Origin: Alphaproteobacteria bacterium
GTDB taxonomy: Bacteria > Pseudomonadota > Alphaproteobacteria > SMXS01
Length of the DNA: 64,000 bases
NCBI GenBank assembly: GCA_028284945.1
Contig: JANQQJ010000037.1
Span: 1-64,000, forward strand
Direction: 5' to 3'
A program made the position numbers and the translations under genes. Positions within the stretch are counted from its first letter, which is position 1. Each line of letters opens with the position of its first letter. Below, piece by piece: positions 8,980 to 16,979 of the stretch. Below the pieces are notes generated by a model that did not search any database, was not told the origin of the DNA, and worked only from the letters and a program-made list of their open reading frames with translations.

Positions 8980-11571
8980 ATGGACTTCGAAAAATACACT
9001 GAACGCGCACGTGGTTTTGTGCAATCCGCGCAGCTTTTGGCGCAGCGTGAGAACCATCAGCAGTTCACGCCGGAACATCTGCTCAAGGTCATCATTGAAG
9101 ATGAAGAGGGCCTTGCGGCCAATTTGGTTGCTGCGTCTGGCGGTAACCCGAAACTGGTTCTCCAGGGTGTCGACGCAGCGCTTACTAAGCTGCCCAAGGT
9201 GGAAGGCGCAGGCCAACTCTATCTTTCGCCGGAAACCGCGCGCCTTTTCCAGAGCGCGGAAGACTTGGCGGAAAAAGCCGGGGACAGTTTTGTCACGGTC
9301 GAGCGGATCTTGCAGGCACTGGCCATGGCGTCCGGCAGCCCGTCGGCCGACATACTCTCAAAAGCGGGAATCAGCCCGCAAAGCCTCAACCAGGCGATCA
9401 ATGAGGTGCGTCAGGGACGGACTGCGACCTCTGCATCCGCTGAAAACGCCTATGACGCGCTGAAAAAATATGCCCAGGACCTGACGCAGGACGCCCGTGA
9501 CGGTAAGCTCGATCCGGTGATTGGCCGGGATGAAGAAATCCGCCGGACCATTCAGGTTCTGGCGCGACGGACCAAGAACAATCCGGTTCTGATCGGCGAT
9601 CCAGGCGTCGGTAAGACAGCGATTGCCGAGGGCCTCGCCCTGCGCATTGCCAATCGCGATGTGCCCGACAGTCTGATGACCAAGAGCGTTCTGGCGCTGG
9701 ATATGGGGGCCTTGATTGCGGGTGCGAAATATCGCGGTGAGTTTGAGGAAAGGCTGAAAGCCGTATTGGAAGAGGTCGCGGCCTCCGACGGCCAGATCAT
9801 CCTGTTCATCGATGAGATGCACACCATTGTCGGCGCCGGCGCGGCGGAAGGCTCAATGGATGCGTCCAACCTGCTCAAACCGGCTCTGGCACGGGGCAAG
9901 CTGCACTGCATCGGCGCGACCACGCTGGATGAATACCGGAAGTATGTTGAAAAGGATGCCGCGCTGGAGCGGCGGTTCCAGCCTGTGTTCATTGCCGAGC
10001 CGTCGGTTGAGGACACGATTTCGATCCTGCGCGGCCTGAAAGAGAAGTACGAACTGCATCACGGCATTCGGATCACCGATGGCGCGATTGTGGCATCGGC
10101 GACCTTGTCGAACCGCTATATCAGTGACCGGTTCCTGCCGGATAAGGCGATCGACCTGATGGATGAGGCCGCCAGCCGTATCCGTATGGAGGTGGATTCC
10201 AAGCCCGAAGAAATCGAACAGCTTGACCGGCGGATCATCCAGCTGAAGATCGAGCGGGAGGCGTTGAAGAAGGAAACCGACGACGCCTCGAAAGACCGTC
10301 TCGAAAAGCTCGAAGCCGAACTGGCCGGCCTGGAGGAAAACTCCAATGCTCTGACAGCCCGTTGGCAGGCAGAGAAAGATAAAATCTCCGGTGAGCGTGA
10401 CGTCAAGGAACAACTCGATGCCGCGCGTATTGAACTGGAACAGGCGCAGCGGGATGGCGATCTGGCCAAGGCCGGGGAGCTGACCTACGGGCTGATCCCG
10501 GACCTTGAGAAGAAACTCGAGGAGGCTGCCGTCGAGGGTGATGAAGCGATGTTGCGCGAAGAGGTGTCCGATCAGGACATCGCCTTTGTCGTCGCACGCT
10601 GGACCGGTATTCCCGTCGACAAGCTGATGGCGGGCGAGCACGAAAAGCTGCTCGCTATGGAAGGAGAAATCGGCCAGCGGGTTATCGGTCAGGAAGAGGC
10701 AGTAACAACAGTCTCCAAAGCGGTCCGCCGGGCGCGGGCTGGATTGCAAGATGCATCACGTCCGATCGGGTCGTTCCTGTTCCTGGGCCCCACCGGTGTC
10801 GGTAAGACCGAATTGACCAAGGCGCTTGCTGAATTCCTGTTCGATGATGAACAAGCCATGGTCCGGATTGATATGTCGGAGTTCATGGAAAAGCATGCGG
10901 TCGCGCGGCTGATCGGTGCACCCCCGGGCTATGTCGGCTATGACGAGGGCGGCGTGCTGACCGAGGCGGTTCGACGCCGGCCCTACCAGATCGTGCTCTT
11001 CGACGAGGTCGAGAAAGCCCATCCGGACGTCTTCAACGTGCTATTGCAGGTGCTGGATGATGGGCGCCTGACAGATGGACAGGGGCATACGGTCGATTTC
11101 ACTAACACGCTGATCATCATGACATCCAACTTGGGCAGTGACCTGCTGGCAGCTCAGCCGGAAGGGGCCGATGTGGAAGACGTTCGCGACGGCGTAATGG
11201 ATGTCGTGCGTGCGGCGTTCAGGCCGGAATTCCTGAACCGGCTGGACGACATCATCCTGTTCCACCGCCTTGCGCGGGAGCATATGAGTGGCATCGTTGA
11301 GATCCAGTTGCGGCATCTGGAATCTTTGTTGGAAGATCGCAAGATCGCTCTCGATATTGACGAGGGCGCGCTGACCTGGTTGGCCAACACTGGATATGAC
11401 CCGGTTTATGGCGCGCGGCCGCTGAAACGTGTGATCCAGCGTCACCTTCAGGACCCGTTGGCGGAAATGATCTTGCAGGGCGAAATCCGTGACGGACAAA
11501 CTGTCTCCGTGGGTGTCGGCGACGGCCAGCTGGTGATCAACGGAGAAACAGTGCAGGTAAGGGCGGCATAA
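8980..11571 (+). CDS. clpB: ClpB, ATP-dependent disaggregase
   Basis: Hsp100 chaperone that extracts polypeptides from aggregates together with DnaK. The 863-residue protein shows the Clp N-domain (1-145), first AAA+ module with Walker [14 protein letters not shown] and Walker B LFIDEMHT, the middle coiled-coil propeller (about 400-530, Glu/Lys/Leu-rich), second AAA+ module with Walker [15 protein letters not shown], and the C-terminal D2-small domain. I choose the ATG of [10 protein letters not shown] because GAGGGG sits 5 nt upstream; an ATG 12 bp earlier is less likely. The last 61 bp are repeated downstream at 13647-13707 and the last 27 bp at 14845-14871. Confidence 0.97.
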   Translation: MDFEKYTERARGFVQSAQLLAQRENHQQFTPEHLLKVIIEDEEGLAANLVAASGGNPKLVLQGVDAALTKLPKVEGAGQLYLSPETARLFQSAEDLAEKAGDSFVTVERILQALAMASGSPSADILSKAGISPQSLNQAINEVRQGRTATSASAENAYDALKKYAQDLTQDARDGKLDPVIGRDEEIRRTIQVLARRTKNNPVLIGDPGVGKTAIAEGLALRIANRDVPDSLMTKSVLALDMGALIAGAKYRGEFEERLKAVLEEVAASDGQIILFIDEMHTIVGAGAAEGSMDASNLLKPALARGKLHCIGATTLDEYRKYVEKDAALERRFQPVFIAEPSVEDTISILRGLKEKYELHHGIRITDGAIVASATLSNRYISDRFLPDKAIDLMDEAASRIRMEVDSKPEEIEQLDRRIIQLKIEREALKKETDDASKDRLEKLEAELAGLEENSNALTARWQAEKDKISGERDVKEQLDAARIELEQAQRDGDLAKAGELTYGLIPDLEKKLEEAAVEGDEAMLREEVSDQDIAFVVARWTGIPVDKLMAGEHEKLLAMEGEIGQRVIGQEEAVTTVSKAVRRARAGLQDASRPIGSFLFLGPTGVGKTELTKALAEFLFDDEQAMVRIDMSEFMEKHAVARLIGAPPGYVGYDEGGVLTEAVRRRPYQIVLFDEVEKAHPDVFNVLLQVLDDGRLTDGQGHTVDFTNTLIIMTSNLGSDLLAAQPEGADVEDVRDGVMDVVRAAFRPEFLNRLDDIILFHRLAREHMSGIVEIQLRHLESLLEDRKIALDIDEGALTWLANTGYDPVYGARPLKRVIQRHLQDPLAEMILQGEIRDGQTVSVGVGDGQLVINGETVQVRAA

Positions 11572-11748
11572 AGGCCAGCGACCACCATTGGGCCGAGAAG
11601 AGGACCTGACACAGCACCAAGCTGATCCGCCGGTCATTAGGTGCGCTGGCATGGACCGGAAGTACACTGAGTCTCGAATTGAGACTTGTCTCGCCCGTGC
11701 AATCACGTGAATAGTTCCCTTTCAGATTGCTTGAAGGGGGGGGCTTTC

Positions 11749-13566
11749 ATGCGCCGGATACTCATTTTATCGGCCGCCATTTTCGCATTGCTGCAAGGTC
11801 AGAGCCTGGCGCAATCGACCGCATCCTCAAATCAGTGTGATGCAATGCTCGCCGAAATCGCGTCCATCGACAAACGGATCGCTGATATTGAGGCGGAGCG
11901 AGCGCTGACCAAAGAAATCCGCGAGATGTCCGAAGCCATGGATGCTGTCATCAATGAGCTCAACGAGTCCAAAGACGACGCTGAGGCCTATGAGGAAAAG
12001 CTCGAAGAGCTTCAGGACATGTTCGGCGAGAAGTCCGATCAACTCAGCGAGGTTTTGAAAGAGACCAAGGCAGGCACTGAGAAGCTGAAGGACTCGATTG
12101 GCGAGATTGCCGACAACCTCGACACCACGAATGTGGCCCTTCAGCTTTATCTGGAGCGGCGGAAGGTCAGCGATAATACGAACCCGGCTGAATCCCTGGC
12201 CACGCTTGCAAAGGCCTATGAGGCCTTGCGTGGCGAACTCGAGCCCTTGATTGATTTACTGCCCGTCATCGGGCAGTTCCTGAAAGCCTATGGCGAGGCG
12301 CTGAAGAGCGCAGCCGGTGTCGCTGCCGACTTACAGGGTGTCCGCGAAAAGCAGGCGCAGACCATCGACCAGTTTCCCGAATTTGGTGGACGCAACCCCT
12401 TCCGCCTTCCAACGGCTAAAGACAAGGAACTCAAGACTCTTAAAGCGCGGCGGACTGAACTCGACGGCAAGATCAGGAAGGCCGATTGCACTTTGCCTGA
12501 GCCGCCTGAAAACCGGGAAGTGACCGAAGCGCGCAACGCCGCTTATCTGGATTGCAAGCGAAAGCTCGACTTCGACAAGGATCCGAACGCCGCCTATCTG
12601 GATGCGCTTCGAAACAAAGACAAAGCGTTGCGCGCCTGGGACAAGGCCCGGAAAGAGAACAAGGCTGCACCAGGCAAGACGAAAGACGCCGAGGCGGCCT
12701 CGAAAGCCGCGAAGGCTGCACTCAAGAACCAAAAAAAGAAAATTCAGGATGCGCTGCGCGTGCTCAAATCAAAGCCGGGCGCAGCCACCCTGATCGCGGA
12801 TGTCGCGCGGCAAAGTCCGGGATTCCCGGAAACGGTATCCGATCAGAGTTGTCAGGTGGCGGCTGTATTCAGCGCGCCACCCACCAGTCTCTCGGTTGAA
12901 AAACCGACAAGGACTTACAATGCAGCGCTGCAAGGCGCGATGAAGTCCTATTGTGACTTCGCTGTGGCGCTACCAGACAGGGAAAAAGCTGTTCGAGAGA
13001 CGGATGCGGCACTGGCGAAAGCGAAAGCGGCTGAGAAAGCCGCCGCTGAGGAATTCGACCGACGCGACCGTGAACGTATCGCGGCCTATCCGGAGATCAC
13101 CAAACAGAAAGACCTCCGTCGGAGGCTACAGAACTGTATCGCCAAGAATTCTGGGCCGCTGGATTTCTCGGGCCGGTATTGGCATGAGCAGAGCGGCGCG
13201 TTCATCACCATTGAACGGCATGGCTCGAACCACGTCTTCCGGTATGAGACCCCGACCGAGAACCAAAGGACGCTCACAGGTATCCAAAAGGGCGACGCGT
13301 GGATGATCGGGCGGATCATCGAAGGTCAGTTCGACGGCTTGGTACACCATCGTTTCCCGATCTTTGTGACCGCGGACTGGGGCTGTGGCCACCTTACGCG
13401 GCCGTGGGCGCCCATGGAGGGCTTGATCTGGGCACAGGGTGACTGGCTTTCGTTCTTCCTGGTCGAAGGGACGATGAGCCAGAACTGCACCTACACGCAA
13501 CGTAGGGCCCCGCACACGCTCTACCGGGAAGGGACAAAAGTGTTTAAGCGGAATTACCGGCCATGA
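11749..13566 (+). CDS. secreted coiled-coil protein of unknown function
   Basis: A 605-residue protein starting at an ATG preceded by a G-rich ribosome-binding site (AAGGGGGGGG, about 8 nt upstream). The first 21 residues form a signal peptide (MRRILILSAAIFALLQG, cleavage after SLAQ). Residues about 25-150 and 225-480 are rich in Lys/Glu/Ala and predicted coiled coil; about 160-220 is more hydrophobic. From about residue 480 the character changes to a Trp/Tyr/Gly-containing domain (SGRYWHEQSGAFITIERHG) that looks like a compact beta-rich fold and ends at the C-terminus. I do not recognise the family. It occupies the slot directly after clpB and is followed by a broken copy of the 16059-16436 gene, the first of three exported cargo proteins here. 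Confidence 0.75.
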   Translation: MRRILILSAAIFALLQGQSLAQSTASSNQCDAMLAEIASIDKRIADIEAERALTKEIREMSEAMDAVINELNESKDDAEAYEEKLEELQDMFGEKSDQLSEVLKETKAGTEKLKDSIGEIADNLDTTNVALQLYLERRKVSDNTNPAESLATLAKAYEALRGELEPLIDLLPVIGQFLKAYGEALKSAAGVAADLQGVREKQAQTIDQFPEFGGRNPFRLPTAKDKELKTLKARRTELDGKIRKADCTLPEPPENREVTEARNAAYLDCKRKLDFDKDPNAAYLDALRNKDKALRAWDKARKENKAAPGKTKDAEAASKAAKAALKNQKKKIQDALRVLKSKPGAATLIADVARQSPGFPETVSDQSCQVAAVFSAPPTSLSVEKPTRTYNAALQGAMKSYCDFAVALPDREKAVRETDAALAKAKAAEKAAAEEFDRRDRERIAAYPEITKQKDLRRRLQNCIAKNSGPLDFSGRYWHEQSGAFITIERHGSNHVFRYETPTENQRTLTGIQKGDAWMIGRIIEGQFDGLVHHRFPIFVTADWGCGHLTRPWAPMEGLIWAQGDWLSFFLVEGTMSQNCTYTQRRAPHTLYREGTKVFKRNYRP

Positions 13567-13578
13567 AACCGTAGCCGA

Positions 13579-13655
13579 CTAGCATGTAATGCCGGGGTTG
13601 ATGTTGTTGCTGCCGTGAAAGGAGTAGGTGTCGCCTTTAAGCAAATGGGTGTCGG
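13579..13655 (-). pseudogene. fragment 1 of the small Cys-rich secreted protein gene (C-terminal codons)
   Basis: Reading on the minus strand this encodes about 25 residues, ending THLLKGDTYSFHGSNNINPG plus ITC and stop, and matches the C-terminus of the intact gene at 16059-16436 (THLLKGGTYSFHGGNNINPG). There is no start codon or upstream part here. The homology runs into the clpB-tail copy beginning at 13647; the two share the bases GGGTGTCGGCGACG, so the junction lies within that overlap. The missing upstream portion is found at 14618-14850. Confidence 0.85.
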
Positions 13656-13707
13656 CGACGGCCAGTTGGTGATCAACCGAGAAACAGTGCAGGTAAGAGC
13701 GGCTTAG
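13647..13707 (+). repeat. 61-bp duplicate of the clpB 3' end (copy 2)
   Basis: This segment aligns without gaps to the last 61 bases of clpB (11511-11571), with 56 of 61 positions identical. It still reads in frame as [19 protein letters not shown] and stop. Of the five differences, four are silent (including TAA to TAG) and one changes Gly to Arg, the pattern expected of a divergent but functional clpB allele rather than decayed local duplicate. It abuts the stop codon of the minus-strand hydrolase gene at 13708. Confidence 0.88.
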
Positions 13708-14559
13708 TCAGGGGCCGCCTCGGGCGCAGGTGTCGGCAACGGTCTTAAGTGTTTCCGCTGCCTGTGCGCTCAGGCCTTCGGGGATATAGTCCGTTTTGGC
13801 GGGTGATAGGCCAGTGATCGTGCCGAACAGTACAAGCGCAGCAAGATATGACCCGCCCAATGTGGGATGGCTGCCATCCGCTTGGTAAAGATTGATAGCT
13901 TCTGGAACCCGAAGCCAGCATCTGCCAATCGGGGCGATAATTGCATTGGCACGTCCGGCTGATGCCCGATAGGCGGTCTCTATCGCCTTGTTCATGCCTT
14001 CGGGAGAAGATGGTGGCTTGAATGTGCGGGCGATCGGGGTCTGGTAAATCTGATGATCGGCGCGGCGCGGCCATGTTGCAAACATGACCAGGCCAGTTTC
14101 ATTCTCTGCAATCTGGGCCCTTATCTTGTTGAGCGCATCCCGGAACGCACTGCGCCTGTGTTCAAAAAGCGCCATCCTGCTGTGCCCCTGGATCACGACG
14201 AAGTCCCACGGGACTTCCTGCAAAGCAGTCAAAAGCTTGGGGTCCTTTGCGAGTTCAGGCAGCTGCGCGCCGCCCCGCGTGAAACGCGCCGCAAGATACT
14301 GTTCCATACTGTCGGGATGACTGGCCGCGATATCTTCGAACAGGTTGGGAAGCCAGTTGCCCGCCGTATAGGAGTTCCCGACAAAAAGGACGGATCTAGG
14401 CGCTGATGACCGGGTTTCGGCATCTAGCAGTTCAGCCTGGAAGAGAGCGATATCGAAGGCTTGAGCCAATGGCGATATCACAAGGTAAAGAGCCAGGCTC
14501 GCGGCTACCGCTCGCAGCCATGAAAGGCAAACCGGCTTTTGAAGCCCCGCGCATCCCAA
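13708..14559 (-). CDS. exported SGNH-like hydrolase
   Basis: A 283-residue protein with an N-terminal hydrophobic segment (about 15-35, signal peptide or anchor). Block I of SGNH/GDSL hydrolases appears as VLFVGNSYTAG (Ser nucleophile), an intermediate FVVIQGHS, and the late DGSHPTLGGSYLAALVLF supplies the Asp-x-x-His catalytic pair. Members are esterases or lipases, often acting on acylated sugars; the substrate cannot be told. The start is the upstream ATG; a slightly later start would still keep the signal peptide. The gene lies between two pieces of a broken neighbouring gene, and its stop codon is directly adjacent to a clpB-tail copy, which marks it as inserted cargo. Confidence 0.75.
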   Translation of the reverse strand: MGCAGLQKPVCLSWLRAVAASLALYLVISPLAQAFDIALFQAELLDAETRSSAPRSVLFVGNSYTAGNWLPNLFEDIAASHPDSMEQYLAARFTRGGAQLPELAKDPKLLTALQEVPWDFVVIQGHSRMALFEHRRSAFRDALNKIRAQIAENETGLVMFATWPRRADHQIYQTPIARTFKPPSSPEGMNKAIETAYRASAGRANAIIAPIGRCWLRVPEAINLYQADGSHPTLGGSYLAALVLFGTITGLSPAKTDYIPEGLSAQAAETLKTVADTCARGGP

Positions 14560-14617
14560 GTCTAATTGTCCTGTGTGTTCAACAAACTATGTGAGGGTGT
14601 CTGTGTTTTTTCTTCAG

Positions 14618-14850
14618 CATATTTCTCAATGCGCACATTGCAGGGAACCCATTTTTTGAACCAGTTTTTTGACGCGCATTCCGCATAGTCGGTATCGAAA
14701 TAGTTGACGTATGGGGCCAATCCCCGACCGTATTGGTAGACCAACTCGTGGTTTTCTTTCCACGGGTTGTAGGCATTATAGGTCAGCGAATAGATGTTCG
14801 AGCAATTCTTGATCGAAACTTCTGTTTTGGCGCTGGCCGGGGGCGAAACA
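14618..14850 (-). pseudogene. fragment 2 of the small Cys-rich secreted protein gene (central part)
   Basis: On the minus strand this reads about 77 codons, from VSPPASAKTEVSIKNCSNIY to the end of CNVRIEKYA, matching residues about 22-99 of the intact 125-residue protein at 16059-16436. The signal-peptide coding start is replaced by a clpB-tail sequence at 14845, and after KYA the frame runs into unrelated EEKTQTPSHS and a later stop. It ends exactly where fragment 1 (13579-13655) begins in protein coordinates, so the two are halves of one interrupted copy. Confidence 0.85.
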
Positions 14851-14871
14851 GTGCAGGTAAGGGCGGCATAA
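14845..14871 (+). repeat. 27-bp exact duplicate of the clpB 3' end (copy 3)
   Basis: These 27 bases are identical to the last 27 bases of clpB (11545-11571), stop codon included. The segment shared by all three copies without change is GAAACAGTGCAGGTAAG. It is fused to the 5' side of pseudogene fragment 2 through the short shared run GAAAC, and the next cargo gene starts 45 bp further on. Confidence 0.85.
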
Positions 14872-14915
14872 TCGGCCTATACTTCTGCCCGTCCGACACA
14901 TTGGGGGCTCAGTGG

Positions 14916-16031
14916 ATGGTACGAGGTTGGGTGTGCATGCTGGTAGTGGGTCTTAGCGCGTGCGCAAGCCGGCTGCCAGAGCCACAACTTCCCCAGGAAG
15001 CCATCGTTCGCGCACCCGAGATAACGGTCGATCCTGCGTCCGGCTTCCATAGTGTGGAAATCGAGGTCCTGGTCTACAATGTTGCCGGACTACCCTGGCC
15101 GTTAAAAAGCAATCGCGGCAAGGCGATGACTCTGATCGGTGACGCGTTGGGCGACCTGCGGGCAAAGGGGCGCGAGCCCGACATCGTGATGATTCAAGAA
15201 GGCTTCACTCCAAATATCAAGCACTTGATCAGAAGGAGCGGCTACCCGAACTGGGTGCGCGGACCAAGAGCGGGTGACATGCAGCCCAATTACTCCGAAC
15301 GCGCCAATGACGAATTCAAGGCTGAGAGTTACTTCTGGAAGGGTGAGAGGCTCGGAAAGGTTTTCGGCTCAGGGCTCTACATTCTCAGCAACTGGCCGAT
15401 TTTGGGCAAAGAGCTCGAACCCTTCTACCGCCATGAATGCGCGGGGTTTGATTGTGCATCCAACAAGGGCATCTTGGCGGCCGCAATCTGGATACCGTTC
15501 ATGCCCGGCTACTTGGAAGTGATGAATACGCATTTGAATTCGCGGGGGTCGGCTGGCGTGCCGGAAGAACGGTCACTTTATGCGCATAACTTACAGATCG
15601 ATCACATTGACGCTTTCGTCTTAGAAGGCGGCGATTCAGGTCAGCCGGCTGTCTTTGGCGGTGATTTCAATATGAAGAACTCGCGTCAACGCTTGGACTA
15701 TGCAGACCGGGATGCGGAAGATGTGCCGGATGACTATGACGTCGCAATCCACTATTGCGTGGAGTTGGTCAGCGACTGCGAGGTCGGTGTTGGCGTCGGC
15801 AGCGACGAGCCATGGCTCGATACGCAGGACCTGCAAGGTTGGTCCCATGGCAAATATGTCAGCATTCGCGCGATTGAGATCCGGGAAATGTTTGATGAGA
15901 TTCAAATGGACGCGCCTAAAATCAAAGGTCGGCGGTCTCTATCCGATCACACAGGCCGTCTCGTGCGCTATCGGTTGACCTGGAACCCGAAGGAAATTCC
16001 ACCGGACTGGGATAATTGGCTAGAGGAATAG
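14916..16031 (+). CDS. EEP-family (endonuclease/exonuclease/phosphatase fold) lipoprotein
   Basis: A 371-residue protein starting MVRGWVCMLVVGLSACASR: signal peptide with lipobox LSAC, so probably lipid-anchored. The EEP metal-site motifs are in order: VLVYNVAG, Glu in DIVMIQEGF, SGLYILSNWPI, NTHLNSRG, FGGDFNMKNS and the terminal Ser-Asp-His (RRSLSDHTG). The fold covers secreted nucleases, neutral sphingomyelinases and inositol phosphatases; outer-envelope anchoring favours a phospholipid or nucleic-acid substrate, but this is inference. An ATG at 14916 with GGGGG upstream is preferred over the longer frame that runs antisense through the pseudogene. Third exported cargo of the clpB-downstream stretch. 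Confidence 0.82.
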   Translation: MVRGWVCMLVVGLSACASRLPEPQLPQEAIVRAPEITVDPASGFHSVEIEVLVYNVAGLPWPLKSNRGKAMTLIGDALGDLRAKGREPDIVMIQEGFTPNIKHLIRRSGYPNWVRGPRAGDMQPNYSERANDEFKAESYFWKGERLGKVFGSGLYILSNWPILGKELEPFYRHECAGFDCASNKGILAAAIWIPFMPGYLEVMNTHLNSRGSAGVPEERSLYAHNLQIDHIDAFVLEGGDSGQPAVFGGDFNMKNSRQRLDYADRDAEDVPDDYDVAIHYCVELVSDCEVGVGVGSDEPWLDTQDLQGWSHGKYVSIRAIEIREMFDEIQMDAPKIKGRRSLSDHTGRLVRYRLTWNPKEIPPDWDNWLEE

Positions 16032-16058
16032 ACTCAGGCCGTGGCGTCCACCGCATGA

Positions 16059-16436
16059 TCAACAGGTAATACCCGGATTGATGTTGTTCCCGCCATGAAA
16101 GGAGTAGGTGCCGCCTTTTAGCAAATGGGTAACATCGACGACCGCATATTTCTCGATGCGCACGTAGCAGGAATCCCACTTTCTAAACCAGTTCTTCGAG
16201 GCGCACTCGACATAGTCGGTATCGAAATAGTTAACGTGCTGCGCCAGGCCCCGCCCGTATTGGTAGACCATCTTGTGGTTTTCTTTCCACGGGTTGTAGG
16301 CTTTATAGGTCAGCGAATAGATGTTGGAGCAGTTCTTGATCGAGACTTTTGTTTTGGCGCTGGCCGGCGGCGAAACGGACAGGACGAGCGCGACGGCGGC
16401 CGCGACCAAGACATTTGAGGCTGGAATGTTGAGCAT
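16059..16436 (-). CDS. small secreted Cys-containing protein, intact copy
   Basis: A 125-residue protein with a signal peptide (about 1-27, cleavage near ASAKT). The mature part is rich in Tyr/Asn/Lys and has four Cys (NCSNIY, VECASK, DSCYV, final GITC), suggesting two disulfide bonds in the periplasm or outside. I do not know the family. Two broken pieces of a second copy lie at 13579-13655 and 14618-14850, so this is the surviving complete gene. It is convergent with the EEP lipoprotein gene, 27 bp apart. Confidence 0.75.
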   Translation of the reverse strand: MLNIPASNVLVAAAVALVLSVSPPASAKTKVSIKNCSNIYSLTYKAYNPWKENHKMVYQYGRGLAQHVNYFDTDYVECASKNWFRKWDSCYVRIEKYAVVDVTHLLKGGTYSFHGGNNINPGITC

Positions 16437-16532
16437 CTGAAGACTCCGTTACCGTGTTTCTCCGACTTCCCTGATTGAACGGTGGCCTGGAGCGGTTACT
16501 ATGCTGGCTGGGGGCGAACAGGGAGTCAAAGA

Positions 16533-16961
16533 ATGATCAGATCAAAACTCATTATGGCGGCGGGCATTCTCTTTGTCCTAGCTGCATGCAGTGAGACGGC
16601 CACCAACGACACCGCACAGGGCGATATGGCGCCTGCCCCCGCACCGGAAGAGACGACGGCGCCGGAAGAGGCTGCCGCACCTGAGGGTACAGTTGCTGCC
16701 CACTCGGATGACCATCTTGCCACGCTGCATCAGCAGTGTATGGATGCGCGCGGCCATGACGGTTATTGCGAATGCGGCGTTGGCGCGATTGCAGAGCATT
16801 TGCACCCGGACCATGTCTCCAAGACTGAAGACGGCAATGTGACAATCAGCGACGAAACGCCGCGCGAGGCTTCTCATACAGTTCAGTCGGCAATTAACGA
16901 CTGCGAAGCCGAGCACCTTGACGAACCTGAAAAGGAACTGAAGCCGGAAGAAGCGTCATAA
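16533..16961 (+). CDS. small acidic lipoprotein, unknown function
   Basis: A 142-residue protein starting MIRSKLIMAAGILFVLAACSE, with a lipobox LAAC and GGGAG 8 nt before the ATG. After a Pro/Ala/Glu-rich linker (about 25-55) there is a small domain with three Cys (HQQCMDARGHDGYCECGVG) and an acidic Lys/Glu tail ending KELKPEEAS. The spacing of Cys and the helical remainder are compatible with a small disulfide-stabilised domain. No family recognised; convergent with the M23 peptidase gene. Confidence 0.7.
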   Translation: MIRSKLIMAAGILFVLAACSETATNDTAQGDMAPAPAPEETTAPEEAAAPEGTVAAHSDDHLATLHQQCMDARGHDGYCECGVGAIAEHLHPDHVSKTEDGNVTISDETPREASHTVQSAINDCEAEHLDEPEKELKPEEAS

Positions 16962-16979
16962 CGGAACGGGGAAGGAAGG

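Noticed and set aside
14562-14744. Minus-strand frame read as an independent 60-residue protein
   Set aside because: It is the central part of a broken copy of the 16059-16436 gene, without signal peptide or C-terminus.
14733-14915. Longer N-terminus for the EEP lipoprotein
   Set aside because: It would be antisense to the pseudogene and place the signal peptide internally; ATG 14916 with lipobox fits.
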